NCBI RefSeq assembly: GCF_900106525.1
Contig: NZ_FNOG01000001.1
Coordinates: forward strand, 300,392-364,391
Source of the DNA: Lysobacter enzymogenes
GTDB lineage: Bacteria; Pseudomonadota; Gammaproteobacteria; Xanthomonadales; Xanthomonadaceae
Direction of reading: 5' to 3'
Length of the DNA: 64,000 nucleotides
Below, one piece after another: positions 53,415 to 62,733 of the stretch; positions within the stretch are counted from its first letter, which is position 1; every line of letters begins with the position of its first letter. The notes beneath the pieces were generated by a model. It saw only the letters and a list, made by a program, of their open reading frames with translations. It had not been told where the DNA came from and searched no databases. Both the position numbers and the translations under genes were made by a program.

Positions 53415-55858
53415 GCGCCGGCGCGATGAATCCGGCGGCGATCCTGGCCGAATGGCGCCAGGCCTGGCGCGCGTTGCTGCGCCGGCCGGGCTATCTGGCC
53501 ATCGCCAGCCTGACCCTGGCGCTGGGCATCGCCGCAGTCGCGGCCGTGTCCTCGCTGTTCTATCAGGGGCTGTTGCGCCCGCTGCCGTTCCCCGACGCCG
53601 GACAACTGACCGCAGTGGGCATGGATTACGGCGACACCGTGGTGTCCGCGCCGGCCATGCTCGACAGCATGCGTGCGATGCCCGAGACGGCCTCGGCGGG
53701 GATCGCGTCGGCCTATCTGCGCAATGTGAACATCGTGCGCGGCGACGCCTTGCTGGTCAGCCCGGTGCTGGCCGCAGACCATGGCTTCCTCGACACGCTG
53801 GGCGTGAAGATGGCTTTGGGCCGCAACTTCAGCGCCGAGGAAGACCGAGTCGGCGGCGCCGACGCGGTCGTGCTCAGCCACGATTTCTGGATGCGCCGGT
53901 TCGGCGGCCGCGGCGATGCGCTCGGCGCCAACCTCGTCATGGAGGGACGGCCTGCGACCGTCGTCGGCGTGCTGCCCGAGCGCTTCGCGTGGCCGCAACC
54001 GTTCGACCTGCTGGTGCCGATCCGGCTGCAGCGCGGGCCGCAGGATCTGGACGCCAATCACTACGTGATCGCGCGTTTCCTCGACGACGGCGCCGGCCGC
54101 GATGCGCGCATCGATGCGCGCATGCACGCTCTGATCGAGACGCTGCGCGCGAGCCTGCCGGCGGAAAACTACGATTACCTGGCGCGCAACCGCTACAAGG
54201 CGATGCCGTTGCGCGACTTCTACACCGGCGGCAGCGGCGCGGCGCTGTGGCTGTTCTTCGCCGCCGCTTTGTGCGTGCTGGCGGTCGCCGCGATCAACCT
54301 GGGCAACCTGATGATGCAACGGTCGGTGCTGCGCTCGCACGACAGCGCGGTACGCGTCGCGCTCGGCGCGCCGGCGCTGCGGCTGGCGATGCCGGCGCTG
54401 GGCGAAGGACTCTTGATCGGCGCGATCGGCGCCGCTGCGGGGCTGGCGCTGGCCTGGGCCGGGCTGCGCCTGCTCAAGCGCATGGCGCCGGCGCAATGGT
54501 TGCCGAACGGCGAGATCGCCCTGGTCGATGCGAGTTGGGCCTTCGCGCTCGCTACCGGCCTGCTGCTGGCGTTGCTGGCCTCGGCGGTTGGCGTCTGGCG
54601 CGCGCGCGCCGGATCCCTGGTCGCCGAACTAGTCGGCGGCGGCCGTTCCGGCTTGAGCCGCGGCGCCGGCCGGCTCGCGCGCGCGCTGGTGGTCGCGCAG
54701 GTCGCGCTGGCGGCGCTGCTGCTGGTCGTGTCCAGTCTGTTCATGCGCAGCCTGTATGAACTCAACGCGGTGCCGTTGGGCTTCGACGGCGCTTCGGTGC
54801 AGGTGTTCCAGTTGTCGCCGGTCAAACCGCTGTACCCCGACGCGCAAGCGGTCGCCGCGCAGAGCCGGGCGATCCTGGAACGCCTGCGTGCGCTGCCAGG
54901 GGTCGAGCGCGTTGCGATGTCGACCAACCTGCCGATCGGCTCGCAACTGAACATGCCCGCGACGCTGTCGGACGGCACGGCCGTGCAGCCGCAGTTCCGG
55001 CCGGTGGATGGCGAGTTCTTCGCGACCTTCGCCATCGCGTCCCTGCGCGGCCGCAGCTTCGACGCCCGCGACAGCGCCGGCGCCGAGCCGGTATGCATCG
55101 TGAGCCGCTCCTTCGTCGACAAGTACCTGCGCGGCGATCCGATCGGGCAAACGCTGCACATGGGGCGCGGTGCGCGCAGCGAGGACGCGCCGGCGATGCG
55201 CATCGTCGGAGTGGTCGGCGACGTGCGCCAGTTCGGTCCGGACCAGCCGGCGCCGCCGATCCTGTATGTCCCGTTCGGGCAACTATCGCCCAAGTTGTGG
55301 GCCAAGATCCGCGAGTACGGACCGCTCAACTACGCAATGAGCGTGCGCGGCGCGGGCGCCGACACCGAGGTGCGCGTGAGTCGCGCGGTCGCCGAGGCGG
55401 CGCCGCAGCAGCCTATCGGCGACGTGCGGCGGATGCGCGCCGTGGTCGAGGACAGCATGCAGCGCAGCGCCATGCAGCTGTTGCTGGTCGGTGTGTTCTC
55501 GGCCATGACCTTGCTGCTGGCCGGCATCGGCCTGTATGCGGTGCTGGCCATCGCGGTGGCGACCCGCAGCCACGAGTACGCCGTGCGCGCGACGATGGGC
55601 GCTTCGCCGGCGCGGCTGGTGCGGCTGGTGCTGCGCGACGGCTGCGCGCAGGCGGCGCTCGGCCTATCGCTCGGCATCGGCGCGGCGCTCGCCGCCTCGC
55701 GCCTGATCCGACGCTTCGTGTTCGGGATCAGCACGGCCGATCCGTGGGCGATCGCGCTCGTGATCGGCGTGCTCATGGCGACTGCAGCCTTGGCCGCGCT
55801 CTGGCCGGCCCTGCGCGCGGCGCGCAGCGACCCGATGCAGGCGTTGCGCGCGCAGTGA
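53411..55858 (+). CDS. Large FtsX/MacB-type permease (ADOP-like) of the lanthipeptide cluster
   Basis: The protein has 815 residues and about eight membrane spans in two FtsX-like halves. The first half has YLAIASLTLALGIAAVAAVSSLFYQGLLRPLPFPD and WLFFAAALCVLAVAAINLGNLMMQRS, then LGAPALRLAMPALGEGLLIG. The second has LARALVVAQVALAALLLVVSSLFMRSL and the C-terminal FtsX spans (LLLAGIGLYAVLAIAVATRSHEYAVRATMGASPARLVRLVL). The fused double-permease layout with a DARFFLxPLPFP-like start is that of ADOP-type permeases. It contrasts with the two separate half-permeases at 6724-9228. The gene overlaps the ATPase gene by four bases and ends the cluster. Confidence 0.88.
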   Translation: MSAGAMNPAAILAEWRQAWRALLRRPGYLAIASLTLALGIAAVAAVSSLFYQGLLRPLPFPDAGQLTAVGMDYGDTVVSAPAMLDSMRAMPETASAGIASAYLRNVNIVRGDALLVSPVLAADHGFLDTLGVKMALGRNFSAEEDRVGGADAVVLSHDFWMRRFGGRGDALGANLVMEGRPATVVGVLPERFAWPQPFDLLVPIRLQRGPQDLDANHYVIARFLDDGAGRDARIDARMHALIETLRASLPAENYDYLARNRYKAMPLRDFYTGGSGAALWLFFAAALCVLAVAAINLGNLMMQRSVLRSHDSAVRVALGAPALRLAMPALGEGLLIGAIGAAAGLALAWAGLRLLKRMAPAQWLPNGEIALVDASWAFALATGLLLALLASAVGVWRARAGSLVAELVGGGRSGLSRGAGRLARALVVAQVALAALLLVVSSLFMRSLYELNAVPLGFDGASVQVFQLSPVKPLYPDAQAVAAQSRAILERLRALPGVERVAMSTNLPIGSQLNMPATLSDGTAVQPQFRPVDGEFFATFAIASLRGRSFDARDSAGAEPVCIVSRSFVDKYLRGDPIGQTLHMGRGARSEDAPAMRIVGVVGDVRQFGPDQPAPPILYVPFGQLSPKLWAKIREYGPLNYAMSVRGAGADTEVRVSRAVAEAAPQQPIGDVRRMRAVVEDSMQRSAMQLLLVGVFSAMTLLLAGIGLYAVLAIAVATRSHEYAVRATMGASPARLVRLVLRDGCAQAALGLSLGIGAALAASRLIRRFVFGISTADPWAIALVIGVLMATAALAALWPALRAARSDPMQALRAQ

Positions 55859-56000
55859 TGCGGCGTTGGCCGGACGGCGAAACCGATGGCCGTCGGTGGA
55901 GTTCTTCGAGTCGTGACTTGTGGCAGTGAGCAAACGCCCAGAGCCGGCGCAAACTCGGCGCCGCTCGGGCCTCTCCCGCCATCGACCGGATCCGCCGCGC

Positions 56001-56951
56001 ATGCCCATCTCATCGCTTGCCTTGTCCGCAATCGTCCGTCGCCTTTCTTTGCCTGTGGCGCTGCTGTTTGCCGCCGCGTCCGTCGCCCACGCCGCTGCGC
56101 CTGCGGTCGAACCGGAAATCCGCACCGACGACGTCGAGCGCTTCTATGCGCTGTACAACGCCACCGACGGCCATCCCAGCGTGGCCCAGCTCGACGAATA
56201 TCTGGCCCAGGGCAGCCCCAGTCTCAAGGAGTTCGCGCAGATGCGCCGGGTCACCGGCGAACGCATCGCCGCGCAGATCGCGGCGGATCCGGCGATGTAC
56301 CGCGACGCGCGCCGCTGTCTGGCGCTGTTGCCGAAGGTGAAGCGGCGCGTGGCCGCTTCGTTGCGCAAGCTCGGCGAGCTGTATCCGCAGGCGGCGTTCC
56401 CGCCGGTGGCGATCGTGGTCGGTCGCGGCAAGCCGGTCGGCATCACCAATCCTTCCGGCGTCACCATCGGCCTGGAGGCGCTGTGCGCGGCGGAGTTCAT
56501 GAATCCCGATCCGGAAGACCGCTTCGTGCGGGTGATCGCGCACGAGTACGCCCACATCCAGCAGCCTGCCGCCGCGCTGGAATTGCCGCCGGGCGATCCG
56601 CGCGGCAACGTGCGGCTGATGTCGCTGACCGAAGGTGCGGCGGAGTTCGTCGCCGAGCTGATCGCCGGCGGCGTCGCCAACCCCGGCCTGGCCGTGCGCG
56701 TGCGCGGCCAGGAGAAAGCGATCGGCGAAGCGTTCCTGCGCGAGCAGGACAACACCGACTACAGCCAGTGGATGTACAACTACCGCAAGGACTCCGACGG
56801 GCCTTACGACCAGGGCTACTGGGTCGGTTATCGCGTCGCCCGGGCGTATTACCGGCGCGCCGACGACAAGCGCGCGGCGCTGGCGGAGATTCTGTTGATG
56901 CCCGATCCCAAGGCGTTCCTGGCGCAAAGCGGTTGGCAGCCGGGGGACTGA
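56001..56951 (+). CDS. Secreted HExxH zinc protease-like protein (DUF2268-like)
   Basis: The protein has 316 residues from the ATG at 56001. A signal peptide (LSLPVALLFAAASVAHAA) is clear. The zinc motif is HEYAHIQQ near residue 178, preceded by EDRFVRVIA and followed by SLTEGAAEFVAELIAGG with a candidate third ligand Glu. This matches the predicted Zn-dependent protease family DUF2268. It lies 143 bp beyond the lanthipeptide cluster on the same strand. A role in leader removal cannot be excluded but nothing shows it. Confidence 0.82.
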   Translation: MPISSLALSAIVRRLSLPVALLFAAASVAHAAAPAVEPEIRTDDVERFYALYNATDGHPSVAQLDEYLAQGSPSLKEFAQMRRVTGERIAAQIAADPAMYRDARRCLALLPKVKRRVAASLRKLGELYPQAAFPPVAIVVGRGKPVGITNPSGVTIGLEALCAAEFMNPDPEDRFVRVIAHEYAHIQQPAAALELPPGDPRGNVRLMSLTEGAAEFVAELIAGGVANPGLAVRVRGQEKAIGEAFLREQDNTDYSQWMYNYRKDSDGPYDQGYWVGYRVARAYYRRADDKRAALAEILLMPDPKAFLAQSGWQPGD

Positions 56952-57379
56952 GCGCCGATCCGCGTCGGCGCATCGCCGCGTCGCGGCTGCGATAGAAGAG
57001 GTTCGTCGGCGGCGCCGCATCTTTACGGCGGCGCTCGTCGGGGCGTCGCGGCGATTGCCGCGGCTCGATGCACTCGCCGATCCAAGCGATCTCCCGCCGC
57101 GCCGCGCTGACCGCTGCGCGCGCAGCGCGCGTGCGAGCGCGCCGACAGCGATGAATCCCGCTGCGTTTTTCGCGAGCGATTCACGCACGCACCCCTCCCA
57201 CGTTTCTCCTCGCTGAGCCGCGTCCGCGCAGGCTGCGGACGGACGTCCCGCGAGGGCGCCGCGTGCGCAGCGAACGCGCCGGCTTCCGACCGTCGCGCCT
57301 GCGGGCGTGGCCCTGCGCGCCTGTCGGCTTCCATCGCCGATTCCACGATCCCATACGCACGATCCCGACAGGTGACCTC
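56952..57379. other. Intergenic region without a convincing gene
   Basis: About 430 very GC-rich bases. I see no RNA gene, no terminator with a T-run, and no ORF with coding-like composition. Confidence 0.45.
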
Positions 57380-58195
57380 ATGAGCCGAATCATCTACACC
57401 GGCGCGCCCGGCAATCCGCACTGGAGCACCAACCAGCCGATGTTCACCCTCGCACGCGCGCAGCTGGGTGCGCTCGCGGTGCGCCAGATCGCCAACTTCG
57501 GCGCCAGCTCCGCCTCCGCGGTGCTCGGCCCGGATCTGGCGATGCCGGGACAGCAGGGCAACAATGTGCCCACCGCGGTCGGCGCGCCGTGGAATCAATT
57601 GCTGATCGGTGGCCCGCCGCTGAGTTTCGTCCAGGACCAGACCTATCCGTGGATCCGCGGACATCTCATCAACGGCCGCTGGGGCGGGCCGGGCAACAAC
57701 TGGCAGAACCTGGTGCCGCTGACCGGCGTGGGCAACGCCAACCACGCCACCGTCGAGGGCTACATCGACGGCTTCATCGCCGCTTGCTATCAGTACGAAC
57801 TCGGCGGCCAGCGGCCGTCGTGGTACGGCGTGTACTACTGCGTGCAGGCGTCGGTGAGCCCCTTCTCCGATCCGACCATGACCAACGCGCAGAACCTGTA
57901 TTCCTACGCGCCGGAATTCATCCGCGTGAGCTGGCGCGCGGTGAGCATCGTCAAGCCGGTCAACGTCTCCACCGGCAACGCCGCGGGCAACATCAACAAC
58001 TACGCGGTCAACGCGGTGCCCGCGTTCCCGATGGGGTTCGTGCTGCCGCAGTTGCCGGCGGTGATGAACGGAACGCAAGTGTTGCCGGCGGCGGGCAACG
58101 TCGCCGGCGGCGCGGTGCTGGGCGCGCTGCCGCCCGGATTCCCGGCCGCGCAGGCCAACGGCTTCGACGGCTGGATCGAAATCCACCAGAGCTGA
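57380..58195 (+). CDS. DNA/RNA non-specific endonuclease-like protein (toxin-like)
   Basis: The protein has 271 residues from the ATG at 57380 with no signal peptide. The segment YPWIRGHLINGRWGGPGNNW and NLVPLTGVGNANHATVEGYID (residues about 92-132) matches the core of NUC-type non-specific endonucleases as they appear in polymorphic toxins (R-G-H-L/M-N...G-G...N-L-x-P-x-T...H...VE). The beta-beta-alpha metal His is His96 and a following Asn is present. The rest of the protein is Asn/Pro/Gly-rich. No immunity gene or secretion adaptor is next to it. Confidence 0.6.
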   Translation: MSRIIYTGAPGNPHWSTNQPMFTLARAQLGALAVRQIANFGASSASAVLGPDLAMPGQQGNNVPTAVGAPWNQLLIGGPPLSFVQDQTYPWIRGHLINGRWGGPGNNWQNLVPLTGVGNANHATVEGYIDGFIAACYQYELGGQRPSWYGVYYCVQASVSPFSDPTMTNAQNLYSYAPEFIRVSWRAVSIVKPVNVSTGNAAGNINNYAVNAVPAFPMGFVLPQLPAVMNGTQVLPAAGNVAGGAVLGALPPGFPAAQANGFDGWIEIHQS

Positions 58196-58559
58196 GGCGA
58201 AACCCGGCGGCACGGCGCGGCTGCGCTGTGCCGTCGCGTCGGCGCGGCCGCTGCCGGTCGCCATTGGCCGACATCGGTCGTGCGTCGAACTGAGTCCGAG
58301 GCCGCGCCCGCGCGCCCACCGCATTCACGACCGCGACCCACCGCGCCCGATCCACGGCGCCCCGGCCCTCGCGCGCACCGCCGCGCCCCCCGCCGTTTCC
58401 CGCTTCGATCCGCGCCCGCCGGGCTCGGCACAGCGCCTGCCACGCACGTGCAACACAGGTGACATACCTTGCCGCGGCGCGGAGAATACCGCCCCCGCTG
58501 CCGGCCCCGCGCCAGCCGGACGCATTCGCAGCCAGGCGCCACGAAAGGATCCCACCCCC
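58196..58559. other. Intergenic region upstream of the TonB receptor
   Basis: About 360 GC-rich bases without a convincing gene. Short inverted GC stretches are common but no standard promoter or Fur-box-like sequence is evident. Confidence 0.4.
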
Positions 58560-60944
58560 ATGTCCGTTGTTTCCGCCGCACGCCTGCCGCAGCGCAGCCG
58601 CGTCGCCGTCCGTCCTTCCCGCCCGCTGGCGAAGACCGCGCTGGCCAGCGCCTGCGCCGGCCTGCTGCTGCTCGGCGCCGCGCTGCCGGCCGCGGCCCAG
58701 GACACTCAGGCGAAGGACGCGCCGGCCGCGGAAAAGCGCGCCGCGGACGCCAAGGCGACCTCGCTCGATGCCATCACCGTCACCGCCGAGCGCCGCGAGC
58801 AGAACCTGCAGGACGTGCCGGTCTCGGTCGGCGTGGTCCAGGGCGAGGCCATGCGCGCCTTCACCGCCGGCGGCGACGACACCCTGCTGGCACTGTCGGG
58901 CAAGGTGCCCAGCTTCTACGCCGAAACCACCACCGGCCGCATCTTCCCGCGCTTCTACATCCGCGGCCTGGGCAATATCGATTTCTACCTCGGCGCCTCG
59001 CAGCCGGTGTCGATCATCCAGGACGACGTCGTGCTCGAGCACGTCGTGCTCAAGTCCAATCCGGTGTTCGACGTCGACCAGGTCGAAGTGCTGCGCGGCC
59101 CGCAGGGCTCGCTGTTCGGCCGCAACACCACCGCCGGCATCGTCAAGTTCGACAGCATCAAGCCGAGCCAGGACTACTCCGGCCGCCTGAGCGCCAGCTA
59201 CGGCACCTACAACACCGTCTCGCTCGACGGCGGCATCGGCGGCCCGATCAACGACGTGCTGTCGTTCCGCGTCTCGGGTCTGTACCAGCACCGCGACGAC
59301 TGGGTCGACAACACCTACGCCGGCCCCAGCGCCGACGGCACGGTGTCGCCGAAGAAGGACGCGATGGGCGGCTACGACGACCGCAACCTGCGCGTGCAGT
59401 TGCTGCTGCAGCCCAGCGAGACCTTTTCGCTGCTGGCTTCGGCCCACGCCCGCGACTACGAAGGCACCTCGACCCTGTTCCTGCGCAACGCGCTGGTCAA
59501 GGGCTCCAACGAAGTGCGCGTGCCGCGCGACAAGGTCGCCTACGACGAAGCCGACAACAACCCGCAGGCCTACAAGACCTACGGCGGCTCGCTGAAGGCC
59601 ACCTGGCGCTTCAACGAGATGTCGCTGACCTCGATCAGCGCCTACGAGACCACCTCGGGCTACAGCCGCGGCGACACCGACGGCGGCGCGGCGGCGAATT
59701 ATCCGGTGGGCGGCGTGCCCAACGGCTTCGGCCAGTCGATGGGCCAGGTCCGCGATCTGGACCAGTACACCCAGGAAATCCGCCTGGCCAGCGAAAACGA
59801 CAACCCGCTGCAGTGGCAGGTCGGCGCGTTCTACTTCGACGGCAGCGACACCACCGATTTCTACCAGCGCGCCTGGTTCCTCAAGGGCGCCGCGCGCAAC
59901 CCGAACAACTGGGTGCGCCTGCGCAACAGCAACACCTCGTGGGCGGCGTTCGGCCAGCTGAGCTACAAGTTCACCGACCAGTTCACCGTCACCGCCGGCG
60001 TGCGCGAAACCCGCGACAGCAAGCAGACCCGTTTGCTCAAGACCGCCGACACCGTCGCCGGCGTGTCCACCTACAAGGGCCGCCGCGACGTGAAGATGTC
60101 CGACACCACGCCCAGTTGGGACCTGAGCGCGATGTACGAGATCAACCCGCAGGTCAGCGTCTACGGCCGCGTCGCCCGCGGTTTCCGCGGCCCGACCATC
60201 CAGGGCCGCTCGGCGGTGTTCAACGCCGACTTCACCACCGCCGACTCGGAAACCATCCTGTCGTGGGAAGCCGGCGTGAAGTCGAGCCTGTTCGACAACC
60301 GACTGCGCCTGAACGCCGCCGCGTTCACCTACACCGTCGACGACATTCAGCTCAACGGCAACGATTCCAACGGCAACGGCGTGCTGTTCAACGCCGACAA
60401 GGCGCGCGCCTACGGCCTGGAAGCCGATCTGGACTGGCGCCCGATCCCGAACCTGTCGATCACCGCCGGCGCCAGCTGGCTGCACAGCGAAATCCAGGAC
60501 AAGCGCGTCTACGCCCAGGTCTGCGGCCTCAACGGCGTGGTGGTGTGCACGGTCAACGATCCGACCATCAAGATCGGTTCCAACGTGTTCGCCCAGATCG
60601 ACGGCAACCCGCTGCCGAACGCGCCCAAGTACAACCTCAGCCTCGGCGCGCGCTACGACATCCCGGTCAACGACGCCGGCGCGTTCTTCGTCGCCACCGA
60701 CTGGAACAAGCAGGGCTACACCAGCTTCGTGCTGTACGACTCCAAGGAGTTCAACTCGCGCGGCAACTTCGAAGGCGGCCTGCGGGTGGGCTACACCGGC
60801 GGTTACGGCGCATACGAAGTGGCGCTGTTCGCGCGCAACATCACCAACGAGAAGAACCTCAAGGGCGTGATCGAGAACTACATGGCCGCGGTGTACAACG
60901 AGCCGCGCGTGGTCGGCGTGTCGGTCAACCTCAACTGGCCGTGA
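58560..60944 (+). CDS. TonB-dependent receptor
   Basis: The protein has 794 residues. A signal peptide (TALASACAGLLLLGAALPAAAQ) precedes a TonB-box region (LDAITVTAERREQNLQDVPVSV). The plug domain follows (ALSGKVPSFYAET...FPRFYIRGLGN..., VDQVEVLRGPQGSLFGRNTTAGIVKF), then a beta-barrel with TonB-dependent repeats to the C-terminal RVVGVSVNLNWP ending in an aromatic-Pro pair. It imports a large or scarce nutrient across the outer membrane with TonB-ExbBD. The ERREQNLQDVPVSV style is typical of the iron-complex/sugar receptor group in Xanthomonads and Sphingomonads. The ligand is unknown. Confidence 0.93.
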   Translation: MSVVSAARLPQRSRVAVRPSRPLAKTALASACAGLLLLGAALPAAAQDTQAKDAPAAEKRAADAKATSLDAITVTAERREQNLQDVPVSVGVVQGEAMRAFTAGGDDTLLALSGKVPSFYAETTTGRIFPRFYIRGLGNIDFYLGASQPVSIIQDDVVLEHVVLKSNPVFDVDQVEVLRGPQGSLFGRNTTAGIVKFDSIKPSQDYSGRLSASYGTYNTVSLDGGIGGPINDVLSFRVSGLYQHRDDWVDNTYAGPSADGTVSPKKDAMGGYDDRNLRVQLLLQPSETFSLLASAHARDYEGTSTLFLRNALVKGSNEVRVPRDKVAYDEADNNPQAYKTYGGSLKATWRFNEMSLTSISAYETTSGYSRGDTDGGAAANYPVGGVPNGFGQSMGQVRDLDQYTQEIRLASENDNPLQWQVGAFYFDGSDTTDFYQRAWFLKGAARNPNNWVRLRNSNTSWAAFGQLSYKFTDQFTVTAGVRETRDSKQTRLLKTADTVAGVSTYKGRRDVKMSDTTPSWDLSAMYEINPQVSVYGRVARGFRGPTIQGRSAVFNADFTTADSETILSWEAGVKSSLFDNRLRLNAAAFTYTVDDIQLNGNDSNGNGVLFNADKARAYGLEADLDWRPIPNLSITAGASWLHSEIQDKRVYAQVCGLNGVVVCTVNDPTIKIGSNVFAQIDGNPLPNAPKYNLSLGARYDIPVNDAGAFFVATDWNKQGYTSFVLYDSKEFNSRGNFEGGLRVGYTGGYGAYEVALFARNITNEKNLKGVIENYMAAVYNEPRVVGVSVNLNWP

Positions 60945-61002
60945 CGCGTCGCGCCGGCCCGCCGCGCGCGGGCCGGCGGCGCGCAGACTGAGTTCGACCC
61001 GG

Positions 61003-61026
61003 ACGGGGCTCTTCGGAGCCCCGTTT
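61003..61026 (+). terminator. Rho-independent terminator after the TonB receptor
   Basis: An 8-bp GC stem (CGGGGCTC / GAGCCCCG) with a TTCG tetraloop is followed by TTTT. It lies about 58 bp beyond the stop codon. Confidence 0.85.
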
Positions 61027-61120
61027 TCGTTGTGTGGGCGGTAAGCGGCGCTGTGCCGGCGAGGCTTCGAAGCGGGGGGCGCTGCTGGCTGCATCGAGGG
61101 AAGCCAGAGCGAAGGCAACG

Positions 61121-61213
61121 TCAAAATGGGTTCCGGCTTTCGCCGGAATGACGGGAAGGGGAAGCGCCGTCTCCAAGTGCCGTCATTCCGGCGAAAGCCG
61201 GAACCCATTTTGA
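61121..61213. repeat. Perfect 34-bp inverted repeat (REP/MITE-like)
   Basis: Arms at 61121-61154 and 61180-61213 are exact reverse complements and flank a 25-bp centre. The arm contains GGTTCCGGCTTTCGCCGGAA and ends in CATTTTGA outwards. A related half-site (CCCGCGAAGGCGGGAATCC) lies at the right edge of the window. No transposase is nearby. Confidence 0.9.
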
Positions 61214-61390
61214 TCTGGCTCTCGGCCTTCCCGGCTTCAGCGACCGCCCGCAGCCCCTGTCCACTCAACGGGCGCGGCCCGGCAATCGGCCGCCGCCGCT
61301 TCCCGCCTCCCGCTGCAACCTCCGGCCCTTGCCCATCCTCGCACCACGCGCCAAGCTCGCACGCTGTCCGTCGAATCCGCGGGAGCCCGC

Positions 61391-62542
61391 TTGAACGCGT
61401 TCGCTGTTCGTTCCTGGAGCCTGGGCCTGGCCCTGTACGCCGCCTGCCTGGGAAGCGCCCTCGCCGAAGCGCCGGCTGCCGCCGCGCCGGCGTCCGCCGC
61501 GGCCGAAACCGCATTCGACGACGGCCCCTACATCCGCTACGGCGACGGCGAGATCGTCGCGCGCTGGGTTTGCGCGGGCAAAGTTCTGGAACGCAGCTAC
61601 CCGGCCAAACGCTGGCCGGTGCGGGTGCCGCCGCGCTGCGGCGTGGAGCACCCGATCCTGGTGCGCGCGCCGGCGCCCGCGCAGACCGACGCGCCGGCCG
61701 GCGCGGTCGCGCGGATCGCGGTGCTGTCGGACGTGCACGGCCAGTACGACCTGCTGGCGCGGCTGCTGCGCAGCAACGGCATCGTCGGCCGCGACCTGCG
61801 CTGGCGTTACGGGCGCGGCCATCTGGTCGTGGTCGGCGATGTGTTCGACCGCGGCCCCAAGGTCAACCAGGCGCTGTGGCTGCTGTACGCACTGGAGCAG
61901 CAGGCGCGCGACGCCGGCGGCGCGGTGCATTACCTGATCGGCAACCACGAAACCATGGCCCTGGGCGGCGACCTGCGTTACGTCAACGCCGGCTATCAGC
62001 GCAGCGCCGCCGCGCTGGGCCAGAGCTATCCGCAGCTGTACGGCCCCGACAGCGTGCTCGGCCAATGGCTGCGCACGCGCCAGACCATCGCCCGGGTCGG
62101 CGACAGCCTGTTCGTGCACGGCGGCATTTCGCCCGACTACGTCGCCGCCGACTTCGACACCGAGCGCAGCAACGCCGATTACCGCGCCTCGCTCGGCACG
62201 CCCAAAGCGCAGTGGAAGGACGATCCGAAGCTGCTGCCGCTGTACAACGGCAAGACCAGCCCGGTCTGGTACCGCGGCTATTTCACCGACCCCGAGCTGG
62301 CGCAGGCGCAGGTCGACGACATCGCCGCGCGCCTCGGCGTGGCCCGCATCGTGGTCGGCCACACCACCCACCACCACATCGCCAGCTACTTCGACGGCCG
62401 GGTGATCGGCGTGGACAGCGGCATCAAGAATGGCGAGAGCGGCGAGATCCTGCTGATCGAAGACGGCCGGTTCAGCCGCGGCACCACCGACGGCGCGCGC
62501 CTGCCGCTGCTGCCCGGCGAGCGGCTCAAGGACGAAGACTGA
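61391..62542 (+). CDS. Periplasmic PPP-type metallophosphoesterase
   Basis: The protein has 383 residues and starts with TTG at 61391, chosen because it gives a complete signal peptide (SWSLGLALYAACLGSALA) and follows a GGGAG site. The five PPP-family metal motifs are present: SDVHGQYDLL, VVGDVFDRGP, LIGNHETMALGG, FVHGGIS and VVGHTTHHHI. Such enzymes hydrolyse phosphomonoesters. The N-terminal about 110 residues are a family-specific extension. It stands alone between repeats and the next secreted protein. Confidence 0.88.
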   Translation: MNAFAVRSWSLGLALYAACLGSALAEAPAAAAPASAAAETAFDDGPYIRYGDGEIVARWVCAGKVLERSYPAKRWPVRVPPRCGVEHPILVRAPAPAQTDAPAGAVARIAVLSDVHGQYDLLARLLRSNGIVGRDLRWRYGRGHLVVVGDVFDRGPKVNQALWLLYALEQQARDAGGAVHYLIGNHETMALGGDLRYVNAGYQRSAAALGQSYPQLYGPDSVLGQWLRTRQTIARVGDSLFVHGGISPDYVAADFDTERSNADYRASLGTPKAQWKDDPKLLPLYNGKTSPVWYRGYFTDPELAQAQVDDIAARLGVARIVVGHTTHHHIASYFDGRVIGVDSGIKNGESGEILLIEDGRFSRGTTDGARLPLLPGERLKDED

Positions 62543-62733
62543 ACGCGGCGGCGCCGTTGTGTCGGCGCGCGCGCAAGGCGAGTGTGCGCGGCGTCGGCCG
62601 CGCGCCGAGAACGTGATCGGAACATGAGCGCACCGCCGCACGCTGCAATATGCGTTGCGCATGCCTGCGCTATCCTCGCGCCGCTCACGCAGCTCAGGCC
62701 GCGTGGCGCATTCATACGACAGGAGCTGCAAGG

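Noticed and set aside
58008..61514. A 1168-codon open frame opposite the TonB receptor
   Set aside because: Antisense to a complete receptor with signal peptide, plug and barrel. No domain is visible in the opposite frame.
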